This document shows positions 1 through 11,894 of a stretch of DNA of 64,000 bases, piece after piece. The stretch lies in contig JAQFVV010000036.1 of the NCBI GenBank assembly GCA_028023455.1, forward strand, positions 7,873,576 to 7,937,575, written 5' to 3'. Every line of letters starts with the position of its first letter. Position 1 is the stretch's first letter. Below the pieces are notes generated by a model, which saw only the letters and a program-made list of their open reading frames with translations, did not search any database and was not told where the DNA came from. The position numbers were made by a program, and so were the translations under genes. The stretch comes from Epiperipatus broadwayi (lineage: Eukaryota > Onychophora > Udeonychophora > Euonychophora > Peripatidae).

Positions 1-883
1 CTATGTCCTAAATATTATTATTCCCACCCAGCATATTTATGGATGTCAGCCTATTCTGACTCTAAGCGCCAACCTATGTGGCTTTTCAGATTCTAGTGAT
101 TGTTCGCTCATGTAGCAGCTTCTTTGGGGGACCAGGGTTTATAAAGCTCTGTATGTTTCACACTTTACCCCAGCTTATTCATCATAATATGAACATGTAA
201 CAGTATAGCAATTTGACACTTTAAAACTTAAATCCAAACTCAAAACATCTGATATTTTTCTATTTATGTCATTTTTTTTCTTTTCCAGAAAGTTCTAATC
301 TCAAGAATCTTAGATATTTTTCTGTATCCTAGTATGTGGGTATCCGAGGTCCGGCTTCTTTTAAAAAAAAACCTTTTAGCACCTTTTCTCTTTTGTCAAA
401 CAAACTTTTGTCAAACATTTTTTGGAAATATCATAGAACTATGCCTTCATTAAAAGCATTCGCCAATAACAATCTATTTAGTTTATTTTTTGTTTTTATT
501 TTCATTAACATATTTTCTTTATTTTTTTATTTTTTCAAAAATTAAAATATGGCATTTAGACATTAAAATAACACATCTAATATAGGCTTTCTAACCGATT
601 TCTCCCTTTTGCTCATCTATAGAATAATACATACACACGTGTTTCATTAATATAAGTGAGCACAACCCCTTCTTATGCCCATTTTAACTATTTAATTATT
701 TTAAGAATACAAAAATCAAATATATACAACATATAGTTAGTACTAAGCGTTTGAATACAAAATCTTTTTCTTTGGAACAGGGTTTAATCCCAGCCCTGTT
801 ACAATACTTTAATCAATATATATATGTGCTCTTCGCACAGTTAATGAAGCTATTAAACATGAGTAAAATTATCAAAAGTTACC
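1..883. other. A+T-rich stretch with no recognised gene
   Basis: I see no gene, RNA or defined repeat here. The short open frames are T- and A-rich and have no recognisable motif. The stretch ends where the 3' end of the first Penelope-like element begins. Confidence 0.5.
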
Positions 884-933
884 ACCAAGTGCTTTCAGGA
901 CAGTTTATAGTCCCATATTCATGCCTACTTGTG
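884..933 (-). ncRNA. Hammerhead-like motif at PLE-1 3' end
   Basis: Read on the minus strand: core ATGAATA (922-916), T, G14-U97-type closing pair, stem II GGAC/GTCC (913-910 with 901-898, loop of 8), then GAAA (896-893) and GCACTT. Positions 3 and 8 of the core are A and U instead of the standard C and G. The flanking CAAGT and ACTTG could also pair. Stem I in true hammerhead register is poor in this copy, so it is probably a decayed member. Confidence 0.45.
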
Positions 934-1096
934 TTTAGTTGAGAACTGTAATATTAGTGCAAATTTATTTAAATTCATATGAAGATGTGGTGAGTAGAAA
1001 GGCATGGCCAGTGGCTCTCATGCTCAATGAAAATTGAATTGCCTTCAAGCTTTGTTTTAGTTCTGTTGTAGAGATGTCTATGTTGAGCTACTCTGG

Positions 1097-1323
1097 TTGC
1101 AATGTTGGTTTTAGTTTCTCCATAATAGGTTGCCATGCAATTTTTTGGGGGCAGGTTATTTCGTATACAACTTGAGGGGTGAGTTCATGTTTGATCCTGT
1201 CTTGGGCTGATTATTGCAATGTTGGTTTTAATTTCTCCATAATAGGTTGCCATGCAATTTTTTGGGGGGCAGGTGATTTCGTATACAACTTGAGGGGTGA
1301 ATTCATTTTTGATCCTGTCTTTG
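1097..1323. repeat. Tandem duplication inside PLE-1 (about 110 bp x2)
   Basis: Units 1097-1205 and 1214-1323 are nearly the same and cover the start of the GIY-YIG domain. Both contain the segment encoding CPPKNCMA. Confidence 0.85.
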
Positions 1324-1677
1324 GTGTTATTAATAAGTCTATTGGTGTTAGGAGGTGAACGGAAAGTGACTTCAAAGTTACTTGATAGTTTATTATTATG
1401 GCTTTTAGCTGTTGAATGGATGTATGGAATTAGGATTCTCGGTTTGCTTTCTTTTTTGTAATTATGGTTTATTTTATAAAAGAATTTATTAACTTTTCTG
1501 TTGATGGATGATTGAGTGTGTTCTATTTTTTTTAAATTTGTCATATAATTAATAAGATTATTTCTTTTGTCTGCCTCATAGTTGCATAAATTAAACCCTG
1601 AATGAAGAGAGGGCTGCGAGTTTGTGGGAGCGAGGTGCGTAAGAATTAGGATGTGTCAGACTCCGTACTTCCAAAGG

Positions 1678-1987
1678 TTTAACTACCGTTCGATTGTCCA
1701 GCCTATCTATATTTTTACTGACACATATGTCAAGGTTTTTAACCTGATTATCTTGGTTTTCCCAAGTTGTAGTGAAAATAAGCTTTGTTTTATTCTGGAG
1801 GCTGTTGTGGAGATTAGTAATGATGTCTTCTGTTTAACTACCATTCGGTAGTCCAGCCTATCTATATTTTTTACTGATACGTGTCAAAGTATTTAACCTG
1901 ATTATCTTGGTTTTCCCAAGTTGTAGTGAAAATAAGCTTTGTTTTATTCTGGAGACTGTTGTGGAGATTAGTAATGATGTCTTCTGA
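1678..1987. repeat. Exactly abutting 155-bp tandem duplication inside PLE-1
   Basis: Units 1678-1832 and 1833-1987 both begin with tttaacta and end with gatgtcttctg. They duplicate the RT segment just downstream of the catalytic box and differ only by point changes. Confidence 0.9.
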
Positions 1988-2885
1988 GGCTGTAATAAAT
2001 ATATCATCAATGTAACGTGTGTATATCATGTGTGGAGTTGACCTGAAGAATGCGGGTAGTATTTGCTTTTCATAATGGTCAAGTACAACACTTGCTAATA
2101 TACCACTTAGTGGGAGACCCATTGGACAACCGTTATTCATGTTAAACTAATTATCCCTGAAAATAGCAACTATATTTAGATCAAGCCATTTTAAAATTCA
2201 ATGATGAATTTGGCTTGTGTAGGTGGGCAGTTTTTTGCAGTTAATGCCTCTGACTATTTCAATTGATTGGCTGCGGTCAATGGAGCCATATAGCTCAGCA
2301 ACATCAGATGATGCGATTTTGAACATTTTTTTCTACAAAATTGAATGATGATTTGATGGTATGATCACCAAAGCCTAATGTGTGCATAAGCCAACGATTA
2401 ACCAAAACTGCCATGTTGAAATAGTGTGCCCTTCCAAAATTGATCATCAGTCTTAAAGGTTTATCAGGTTTGTGAAACTTAACATTAGCAAAGATTCTAG
2501 AAGGAGAGGAGGTTGACAGATATATACGGAAATATTCAGCTTTTGTGAAGACGCTGTCACGCTTTATATGTAGTATATTAGATATGGATTCATCTCTATT
2601 AAGCCTATTATTGAAATCATTTAAATTTACGAATTTTAATTTCTCAATTTGGGTGTTAATCTTATTATTATACTCATTGTCATTTATTAATAGAAATGTG
2701 TTCCTCTTATCTTCTTTTAAGCAAATGGTAGAGTGGTCAGCTAGAAATTTATTGGTGTTAATAATTTTCTTGTTCCATTCATTGGAATAATTATTTAACT
2801 GCTTGTTTTTTATAGTTTTCGCTATCCGTGCAATAATTGGTTCTTATGTAGTAAATATCTATTATTATTAATTTTATTGCCATGA

Positions 2886-3331
2886 TCTGATCTACTCTAC
2901 TTTTGTAGATTGATATGTAGTGTACTTTTATAATTGTGCAATAAACCATATATGTAAGTTGTTTTTAACACTTTGACGTAGAACAGGATGGGCCTAAAGG
3001 TTGATTGAAATGATGTGCAAGAATATTAAGAAAGATGAGAGGAAGAATAAGTGTTCTCACTGAAAGTGGAAGTAGAATAATTGTGCTGTATTTGATTATT
3101 AACGTTAAAGTTTACTTAGATTACACATCAAAAATCAATTAGAAAAAAGAGGGAGCAGTTATGTCCTTGCATATTATTCAGAGATTTTCATGGGCATAGC
3201 GTGCTGAAGATTGGACAGATGGTAAATCAATGTATAAGCAAGATTTTCACTGTCAAGCTCTTGACTAGCCTTGACTTAACATAACAAAGGTTTTAGCCTG
3301 ATTGTGGCCATATGTATCTATTATATAAGAC
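2886..3331. other. No recognised feature
   Basis: A+T-rich sequence between PLE-1 and the duplicated coding-like region. I see no motif or open frame worth calling. Confidence 0.4.
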
Positions 3332-4294
3332 AAGAGGTCAGATGGTATCTTACAAGTAGAGATTATTTGTTTAATACGCTCAATTGAAGTGTTTTGTATG
3401 TTGGCATGAATGTCTCTTGCTAATTCTGAGAACTTGAAAGGGCATCAAGTGAATTTTATGTAGTCGCTTTAAGTGCTGTGTGTGTCTTTTTGCACTTTGT
3501 AACTTATGAGGGGTTGGCCACGGCATAGGTTTGGGAGGGGGATGCTCAGCAAGTTTTAAGTTTTCAACAGCTTCATGAAAAGATGAAGTAGCATCAGCAA
3601 ATAACTTGTGCTCATCCTCCTTTTGCTCTGCTCACTAATTGGTACCAAAGCTTCCACCAACAGCTGTGCATTGTCTAGGTTTTCTGTTAACTTGGATGTT
3701 ATAGATTGTAAATTGTCTTTAATCTTTAGCCCATCCATTCTATACCTGGCTCCAGTGATGTACCTCCAATATTTTAATGAGAATTCCCCAAAAGATCCAT
3801 GTCTGAAGATGTAAGAAGTCAGATAGTATCTTACAAGTAGATATTTGTTTAATACACTCAATTGAAGGGTCTTGTATGTTGGCATGAATGTCTCTTGCTA
3901 ATTCTGAGAACTTGAAAGGGCATCAAGGGAATTTGATGTAGTCACTTTAAGTGCTGTGTGTGTCTTTTTGCACTTTGTAACTTATGAGGGGTTGGCCGCG
4001 GTATAGGTTTGGGAGGGGGATGCTCAGCAAGTTTTAAGTTTTCAACAGCTTCATGAAGAGATGAAGTAGCATCAGCAAATAACTTGTGCTCATCCCCCTT
4101 TTGCTCTGCTCTAGTAATTGGTACCAAAGCTTCCACCAACAGCTGTGCATTGTCTAGGTTTTCTGTTAACTTGGATGTTATAGATTGTAAATTGTCTATA
4201 ATCTTTAGACCCTCCTCTTCTATACCTGGCTCCAGCGATGTACCTCCTCCAATATTTTAATGAGAATTCCCCAAAAGATCCATGTCTGAAGATG
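3332..4294. repeat. Abutting 481-bp tandem duplication
   Basis: Units 3332-3812 and 3813-4294 are highly similar along their whole length. Both begin with aag(a/g)ggtcagat-type sequence and end with tccatgtctgaagatgt. The duplication copies the 3' part of the broken coding sequence above, giving two copies of the proline-rich tail. Confidence 0.9.
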
Positions 4295-5530
4295 TAATCC
4301 TCATCGTCACGAAAGTCTGGAAGGTTTGCACTTATAAGTTGAAGGAGCTGGTGTTCAGTTGGGGTGTTGGGATGAAATCTTGTGGAGAGCTTGGGGGATT
4401 CTTCCTTGTCTCCTCTTGGGATATTCATTGAGGAGCCAGTAGGACAGTATCTAGTGGTATGAAGAGCATCCTGCTCCTGTTCTTCATACCATAATTCCTC
4501 ATACATATTTTTTTGCAGAAACAGATAAAATGATGGAGAAGACCTAGGAATATCATTTGAGCTTTTTGGATTAGTTGATGGGGTCTTTCTTTGCCTGAAT
4601 TCTTCTACTGTTACAATTTGGGAGCTTTGCTTTATATAAATGGGAGAACTTCTTTTTTGAGACTTTTCAAGGTCTTTCAGTTAAGGTATGTTCAGAATCA
4701 TCACCATATTCAAGGTTTAGCAGTATTTTGTTAAGATTCTCATGACTTGAATGTCTTATTTTAGCTTTAGGGGATAAGATCTTTGGACATTAAGGGATGC
4801 GTTCTGGGGATGATATCATTGGGAGGTTATCAAGACTGCAATGTAATTGAGTTGGATTCTGAAGCAGTGGATTCTTTGGAAATAGATGATCATTCGGTTT
4901 CCAAGGTTTGAGGTTGAAATATGGAGGTCTCCAATTGAAGATAGTGTATATGGAGGGGTGTCATTTCAGAGCTTAGTATTGGGCTTCTGGGGCCCCGGCT
5001 GAGGTCGGTCTTGGGCAGACTGTTGTTTTCCTGGAACTCTGAGTTTAAGACTTTTAACTGATTCTTTCTTTTTGGGCTTCACTTCCTCTGCTTTTTTTTG
5101 ATGCTTTTGATGATTTGTTGTTTCTGCTTGGGGGTTGTGGGGTCTCCTTTTGATGGATTCATTGCCTTCTTGTTTGAATTTTTGGTATTGTCATCACTTG
5201 GGAGTCCTTCTGTGATGATTTATGCTTTGGGTCTGGTCTGCCATTGCCCTTGGGGAGTGGGTCTTCTTTGTCTTCCTGCTCGACTTTGGACTTGTGCTCT
5301 GTGGCATTTTCCCATGCTTCATCTGTGTCATGGTCCTTGTCACTAATGTTTTTTTTTACTCTTATGGGCCTTTTCTTTTCTTTAATGAGTTTTGTGGCCT
5401 GATGTATCATGGCTTGTGATTCTTCGTCAAGGGTGGTTTCACATCCTGGAGTGTCTGCCCCCACATCATCTGCAATAGATTTTGCCACATTGGAAATGTA
5501 CTCAGAAAAGTCATTTGAACACAAAGAAAC
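3332..5530 (-). pseudogene. Broken, intronless unidentified coding sequence
   Basis: I do not recognise the gene. Minus-strand frames look protein-like and join in order. First comes 5524-5159, acidic then lysine-rich, containing DDVGADTPGCETTLDEESQA. Next is a basic, proline-containing stretch through about 4507 with several frameshifts. Then 4506-4111 begins MYEELWYEEQEQDALHTT. The tail at about 4240-3940 contains DNLQSITSKLTENLDNAQLL and then the proline-rich EHPPPKPIPRPTPH. The tail suggests a helical, possibly coiled-coil segment followed by a linker. The last part is duplicated in tandem. Lack of introns plus frameshifts fits a processed pseudogene or an ORF of an unknown element. There are no RT, transposase or zinc-finger motifs. 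Confidence 0.5.
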
Positions 5531-6528
5531 TTATTCATATTGTTGAATTACTATCTTCCTTTAATAAACCATATATGTTTCTTATGCCACATCCCCAACT
5601 TTTGGATTAATAAAATTAATTAGAATAACTAATAAAATAATAATAATGAATGATCTCGGGGTTCTTTTAATAATTGGAATACTAATTATCATCTTGTGTT
5701 GAATACAGGAATAACATCCTAGTTGACTAAAGGAGACATACATTTCTGTTATGAGCTAATGTATCCTAATATATCATGACAATAGTAACAATTAATTAAA
5801 GAAATGTTTAATCTATTCGATAAATTGTATAAAAGAAATATAAATTTGAAAAAATAAAGTCTTTTTATCCATGATGACACTCGAATAACTAGAAAGGAAT
5901 GGTAATATCTTTCAACTATCCATCAACAACACAATAAAATTAATAATCAAATTCTAAAATAATGTGTTCTTTGTTTGAAATAAATAATTGATATGCAGTC
6001 TGAATGATGATGACTTCAAAGTTAAATTAAATAACTTAATTTTTTTCAAGAAATTCCAATCTTTGGAATATATCACTTATGCAATCATTGCATAATTAAA
6101 TTTATATCTTGGATCTATATAAAAATTGCTTATCTGATTTACCAAGATATTGAAGAATTCAGGTCAGAAAAAATCATATATAGAAAAACAAAAACTAAAT
6201 TCTAATAACAATAAATATATGTATTAATATTCACAGTAAAAAAATTTTTTTAAAAGGTTACAAAAGAAAAATTATTTACAATTGTCTTTGCAGAAGAAAA
6301 ATAACAGTAACAGTCATGGGCTAAATACTAGTACTGTTTCTTTTATACAGGGTGCAGCAAAACAAAATGGCCAAAATAATTACCTGCACACTAACCAACT
6401 ATTCATTTCTGATATAAATGTATGGGTGACAACAGTTTTTTTTTTAAAAAATACAGTTATTACACTATTCAAACAATTTCCCTTTTAGCATATTTAACCT
6501 AATTAAGTCAAATAAATTTTTTACTTTG

Positions 6529-6532
<4 letters not shown>
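5531..6532. other. A+T-rich stretch, no recognised gene
   Basis: Only short, low-complexity open frames are present. I see nothing that supports a gene or a known repeat. Confidence 0.4.
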
Positions 6533-6568
<36 letters not shown>

Positions 6569-6582
6569 TATATATATATCAA

Positions 6583-6627
<45 letters not shown>
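6533..6627. repeat. (TA)n microsatellite
   Basis: A long TA tract with one short interruption. It forms the left flank of the TG...CA element that begins at 6628, and was probably its insertion target. Confidence 0.95.
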
Positions 6628-6630
<3 letters not shown>

Positions 6631-9600
6631 GCCCTTTTGTATGGGTCACCATTTAAGTTTTGTGCTAATCTAGTAGAAAATTTTAAATTTAGGAAGTATT
6701 CTAAATATGTGATGTTGACTTTGCTTGTGGTAATGTTACCATAAGTTTAATTAAAGCAATCTATGAGTGTTTGATATGTGAATTGTGTTGATATTGAGAA
6801 AATATTTAAAATGATGATGATTAAGATGTAATACTGCATTAATAAATTCAATAACAAATGTTTGAAGCTAAAGTGATTAAAAGACAAGTTAAAATTAGAC
6901 AAAGATATTTATTTAGTTTAAAATATATGTTAAAAGTGAATAAAAATATTTTAAATTATAAGTACTTAAATTGAGATTAATATTTGATTTTAATCATATC
7001 AAATAGTTATTTTAAAATCTGATATAATATCTTATTTATTCTTAAAAATAAATATTTATTTTAAAAAGCAATTGTTAAGTTATTTTTAGATTATGGGAAG
7101 CGTTTCTTGTATTGTAAAAATAGATGTTAATTAGAGATACACACACACATGCTTGGAAGCTTTCTCATAAAGTTGAAAAACTATTTTAAAATTATGTTGT
7201 GAAATTTATAAATAATACGTGAGTTATCACGAGATAAAAATAAAGATATTAATGTAAAATATTAAATCTGATTTTTAAAAAATATTGTCTTAAAAATATA
7301 ACGTATTTAAAAGATTTAGTTTATTTTAAATGATCTTATAAAAGTTAAGATTTAAATTGAGTGAGAAAGAATATTTTAAAAAATGTTTAATAGATTTGAA
7401 TAAACGATAAAAATTATTTGTAAAAAAATGTAATAATATTAAATATTAAATAAGTCATTATTTTATTTTTAATAGTGAGTTGATAAATATGTAAATAAGC
7501 CAGCAAAGTTTGATTGTTTAAACGTACCAATCAGATGAGGAGACTCGTCTAGTATAAAAGCTGGATTCAATTGTTGAAGGGGGCTCTCTCTCTGTAATTA
7601 AATTTCTAAGTTAATCGTGCTATTGAGAAAATAGCCAAGTAAATTTATAAACGCTCTTAAAATCAGTTTTAAAATCATAAGAGTGTTATTGTATATAATT
7701 TTATAATTTTTAAATGATAAGTATGCAGTAGAAACTTAATAATTCCCTATTGATCTTCTCAATATCGAAACTCAATTTACGTACGGATAATCATGGAAAC
7801 ATCACGTATCGGAGAAATATATCAGAAACTTTATGCTAGAGAAATAATAGACGCTGGATTAGTACATAAAACTACGAGATGGAGAAAAGTAGTATTTTGG
7901 ACTATAAATAGTTTTAAAAGTTTAAATTACTATTGTCTATTATAAATAGATATTTAAAAGAAATATGAATACTTCTATAGAAAGAAAGTATTTTTGCAGA
8001 TTTTAAAAGATTAAAATGTATATCTTAAGTAAAGATATAAGAAGTAGTAATTTTAATAAATACTTGCCTTGTTAAGTCTTTGTGCTTAAAAGACTAAATA
8101 TTGACGATTTGAAAAGGCAAATAGATTATAAATATGATTATTTAAAATCGTAATATAATAAAATTATTATTATTGAAGTAGTCTAAAACGCTGGTCGTTA
8201 TAGATGGGGAAATTAATTCTTACCTGAATATGTTATTTATAAATGCGCAAGTAATACATGGATGTCCAAACCAAATCAAATTAAGCCAAGCAAGCCAAGT
8301 TGATGAAGATAATTCAATGTAAAATAATTTGTAAACTATGGATTAATTTAGAAATAATAATTTTAGATAATAATCTATGAAGAACTGGATCCAGAACTTG
8401 AAAACTATTTTTAAATTTTATTTGTTTTCTTGTTGGAACTTATTTATTTTTTTTAAAAAAAGAACGTTATCATTTTTTTTTATAAACTTTCAAGAAACAC
8501 GTGATACAGCGGAACAGGAAATAGTGTTCTATTGACTTTATACGTAGGATATTTGTTAGAACTTTTATGGTAGAACAGAAGACGTCGTTGGAAATATGTA
8601 ATATAAAATTTTATTTTATTTATTTAACATAAAATTTAAAATATTATTAAACTATTAAAAGTAGGTTAGGTACATTTATTAAATACTAACTTAAAAATAA
8701 TATAATAATTAATTACATAAATCTATTTTATAATTAGTAAAACACGAAATATTCTAATGAATGTTTATGAGTGTAAATGTGAATGATTTTATTTTATGAA
8801 GCTGCAAATTCCGAAGAATGCTGGATAGCAGATTGGACATTATTATTATTATGGTAAAAATATTGTATAATGATTTTTAATGAATTTAATATGTTTTCTT
8901 TAGATTAATTGAATGTTATGTTGTTGTAGAATGAATGGATCGATATTTTATGAAAACACATACATTATATTGGCAATGAACTTTATTAAAATATGCATAA
9001 TTTTAATTTATAATATAAACCTGATACAACATTACATAAGAAGCTTAGAAATAATTATATGATTCTTTCATAAATAAATTTTGATATTTTATTATGTTAT
9101 AGTATTAGAATTATATTTATTCTTTATTGAGGTAATTATTTTATTATTTGCAAGATAAGAATAGATTTGAAAAGACTATTTTTGTGTATTTTGTTTATTA
9201 AATAAGTTAAGTTACGTTATGGGTAGAAGCTTATATTTGGATTGAAGTTTATTAAGTATAGACAATGTAGTATAGGTAGTTTAGATAATGAATATTTTAT
9301 TTAAATTGATGTTTATTTTCCGGAAATTTTAGATAAGTTTAAAATATGTTTTATAGATAGAAATTTATTAGAAAGGATTAAAATAACACATAAAGTATAG
9401 TAATGATTTTTACACAGAAAAGAATCATAGAATTTATCTAAGGTAATGCTTTATGAATTTAGAATTGATAAATGATTTAAATAATAATATTTGAACAATA
9501 GAGATATATAATGCATATTTAATAAAACATGTAACAGGAATTACATTAAGTAAAGTATAAGTACAGTCAATTATTTGTTTTTACATTACAAAGATACATT

Positions 9601-10895
9601 AATTTATATAACGCTATTAAGCAATGCTAATAATAAAGTGAATACATGATAATACAGTATAAATGGTAATACTTAATTAATGTAGCTATTTAATTGGTAG
9701 AGTTTCATTGTTTACACATGCTACATAAATAGTCTTGACATATATTGTTATTTGTAGTAATTAGAGTACACTACTATTTATTTTAAAAAAATCTAAGTTT
9801 TGAAAACATACTATAATATTATTGGTATAGCATTTGAAGGAGTGTAAAATTGCTTATTAAGTACATGAATTAGTAACAGTATAAACTTCTTATATTTGTA
9901 TTTTCTTATTTTTATTTTATTTGTTGTCATAAATTCTAAAACTGTAAATAGTGTAAATAAATTCTTATTTGAAGTTATTGTAAATAAATTTGTTAATTTG
10001 TTTTTTAAAAAGTGTGTCGAGTTTCATTATTTTTCACCACAGCATTTTGACATCGGATAATTTGAAATAAACATAATATTTGCACAAAATGAATTTGTTA
10101 TTATTACTTAGAATTGAATACAATATTTACTTAACATTATTTTATAAAAATTGATTGACATGAACATAAATATTACAATGGTCATAATGTGATTATAATA
10201 CACATTATAAGAATACAATATTGTTCATTGCCACAGATTATTAAGTATAAGATTTTGATCTATTTTAAAATGAAGATACCATATGAAATAAAAGATATAC
10301 ATATAATTGTTTATTCATTTAATGATTGATTATATAATAGAAATAGATGAGATTAATTTACACTCTAAGATTAGTATTATTTATTATTATTATTAAAATA
10401 AGTTAGGTGTATTTAAGTTTGATATAAAATCCCACATCATACTTATTTACATAAGTTATTATTATTTTAAAACTGAGAAGAACCTGAGATTATTTAATTA
10501 TGTTTTAAGTTAAAAGTTAGGAATTATTTTAGTATTATTAAAGATAATTTATTTCATTTAAAAGTCATAAGAATGCTATAGATGTAGTGGTAGGATGATA
10601 AGGTAGTGGTAGTATTCTTATGCCATTGAGACAGTATCTTGGAAGATATTAACTCAGTGTAAATCTGCTTATTACTTTGTAACTTTGCTTCACAGTCTCA
10701 TAATTTTATTAAATACTTATTTAATTAATATAATCTGGAACTATATTGATTTGGATAATTGATAATAAATTTAATTAAGATGTGATAATATAAAAGTATA
10801 TTAAAAATAGATATGCAAATTTTAATTAAGCATAACAATGTAACTGAGCTAGTTGTATTTTAAACTGTTTTTATATATCAAGAAGTAAGGGTACA
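6628..10895 (+). mobile_element. Giant LTR-like element, copy 1 (4268 bp)
   Basis: The element starts TGTGCCC and ends GGGTACA, an imperfect terminal inverted repeat of the TG...CA type used by LTR elements, and is flanked by ATAT on both sides. A second copy lies at 30587-34835, aligns along its whole length with small indels and has the same ends. A CCAAT box and TATA box lie about 900 bp in, matching the U3/R layout of an LTR. I see no gag or pol coding. The simplest reading is a solo LTR of unusual length. A non-autonomous integrase-type DNA transposon (Ginger-like ends and 4-bp duplication) is the alternative. The ends and flanks are seen; the class is inferred. Confidence 0.7.
7527..7559 (+). 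promoter_or_regulatory. CCAAT and TATA boxes of LTR-like copy 1
   Basis: CCAAT at 7527-7531 and TATAAAA at 7553-7559 are about 22 bp apart. They are followed about 30 bp later by a CT-rich tract (ctctctctct) where transcription would start. The same arrangement is kept in the other copy and in the related element at 24.1 kb. Confidence 0.6.
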
Positions 10896-10915
10896 ATATA
10901 TATATATATATATAT
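10896..10915. repeat. (TA)n between two element ends
   Basis: A pure TA run joins the GGGTACA end of the LTR-like element to a second terminus-like sequence, TGTAACGG, starting at 10916. Confidence 0.9.
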
Positions 10916-11679
10916 TGTAACGGACTGGAAAAACCCTTTAGGATGGTACACCCAGAGCCTTCTCTACTTACAGGTCCTATTACTACTCTGGGTTCTAACT
11001 CAGTGTAGACATTTGCCTTTAACTCTGCTCAAGGATGGATTTAAATAGGATGGCAATAATATGATCTCTATATAGATCCTTAATGGCTATAGCTAATAAT
11101 ATATTAAAAAATCTGTATATATGTGTAATAGCTATTCTGGTGAGTGAAGTATGAATGATGCTTGATAATCTAGAGACCAGAGAAACAAAGATTTTAACTT
11201 CAAACAATAAATATTTATTAAGAAATCGGGGTTAAATTTATAATATTTATGAATTAATAAAATATATACATGGATATAATAAAATATTGATTTGTCTTTA
11301 CTACAATAAAACTAGCTGTGTGAAATAAAAATTATAAAATTATAGTGCCTAATGTACAATAATGTATCAATTATTTTAAATATGAAATTATATTACTAGA
11401 TGTAGAATTATCATTTGGTTTATGTCCTTTAAATGTATCTCAAGGTTATGTCCATGAATTGCTAATTTGTGTTTTGTATAGTTCATTCACAAACGGTTAT
11501 TCATGCAAACAAGAAAATGTATTTATATAAAATTACTTATTAATTAGTTTGATTTTAATATATTAATTGTCTAATAAATATAAATATTTAAGATCTTACC
11601 TTTTGTCTTTAAGTCATTGTCCAGTTTAATTTAAGCATTCAATTATGCTAATATTTTATTTACAAACATATATATGTAT
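10916..11679. other. Possible end of another TG-type element; otherwise nothing recognised
   Basis: The sequence at 10916 begins TGTAACGGACTGG directly after a TA run, which resembles the ends of the LTR-like elements. I could not find a matching right end (GTTACA before TA). The rest has no coding signal. Confidence 0.3.
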
Positions 11680-11689
11680 ATAATTTTAA

Positions 11690-11725
11690 TGCGCAAATAC
11701 GCGCACAACAACCGAGCTTCATCAG
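11690..11725 (-). other. 3'-terminal hairpin and CTGATGA box of PLE-2
   Basis: A perfect 5-bp hairpin, TGCGC/GCGCA with a 6-nt loop, lies at 11690-11705. A canonical hammerhead core heptamer CTGATGA is found on the minus strand at 11725-11719, but no GAAA box follows it at the right place. The copy at 29.8 kb has the same arrangement. This may be the relic of a second ribozyme or a structure recognised by the RT. Confidence 0.4.
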
Positions 11726-11779
11726 GATTAAATAAAAATATATTATAAACTCAAAATAATTATAATATCTAAAGAATAA

Positions 11780-11824
11780 TGCCCGAGTGCTTTCAAGAGA
11801 ACTTAGCTCTCATAATCATGGGCA
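11780..11824 (-). ncRNA. Hammerhead-like motif at PLE-2 3' end
   Basis: All parts of a minimal type I hammerhead are in order on the minus strand. Stem I is TGCCC (11824-11820) pairing with GGGCA (11784-11780). The core is ATGATTA (11819-11813) plus T. Stem II is AGAG/CTCT with a G-U closing pair and a 7-nt loop. GAAA (11794-11791) follows, then the two-base stem III in GCACT and C at the cleavage position (11785). Core positions 3 and 8 are A and U instead of C and G. Confidence 0.6.
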
Positions 11825-11894
11825 ACAAAGAATAAGCATAGTGTGTTGGTATATGCTGATATATGTAAATTAGTTGAAAATAAATGCGTCAGCT

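Larger units (their letters stand above)
1000..2868 (-). pseudogene. PLE-1 RT/GIY-YIG open frame, broken
   Basis: The upstream part reads without stops for about 170 codons and includes FANVKFHKPDKPLRLM, the PLE finger region. The palm fragment at 2140-1871 has NGCPMGLPLSGILASVVLDH followed by the catalytic box YTRYIDDIF, so both aspartates of YIDD survive. The linker has VKYFD. The downstream frame at 1544-1185 has the ITCPPKNCMATYYG segment that begins the GIY-YIG domain. A re-read of the first duplicated unit continues with ATRVAQHRHLYNRTK, the conserved arginine helix. The frame is interrupted by the 155-bp and ~110-bp tandem duplications and several frameshifts, so no functional protein is expected. 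Confidence 0.8.
884..2885 (-). mobile_element. Penelope-like retroelement copy 1 (PLE-1), decayed
   Basis: A minus-strand PLE with its coding order preserved: RT fingers at about 2860-2330, RT palm at about 2140-1871, C-terminal GIY-YIG endonuclease at about 1300-960, and a hammerhead-like motif at the 3' end (884-933). PLEs copy RNA into DNA with an RT related to telomerase and usually carry a C-terminal GIY-YIG nuclease for target nicking. This copy is broken by frameshifts, stops and two internal tandem duplications (1097-1323 and 1678-1987). I did not find target-site duplications, so both ends are approximate. Confidence 0.85.

Noticed and set aside
336-545. Phe-rich 69-codon open frame as a small membrane protein
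   Set aside because: It is T-rich low-complexity sequence with no motif, as expected by chance in A+T-rich DNA.
884-933. SECIS-like element (AUGA opposite UGAA across a stem)
   Set aside because: The inner stem is only 4-6 bp and lacks the long helix and apical AA loop. The stem I and GAAA/stem III arrangement fits a hammerhead much better.
5098-5419. Plus-strand hydrophobic open frames as membrane proteins
   Set aside because: They are antisense to the lysine- and glutamate-rich minus-strand frame, whose reverse reading gives Leu, Phe and Cys-rich sequence.
11690-11725. Canonical hammerhead from the CTGATGA box in PLE-2
   Set aside because: No GAAA follows the candidate stem II in either copy, so it cannot be called a ribozyme as it stands.
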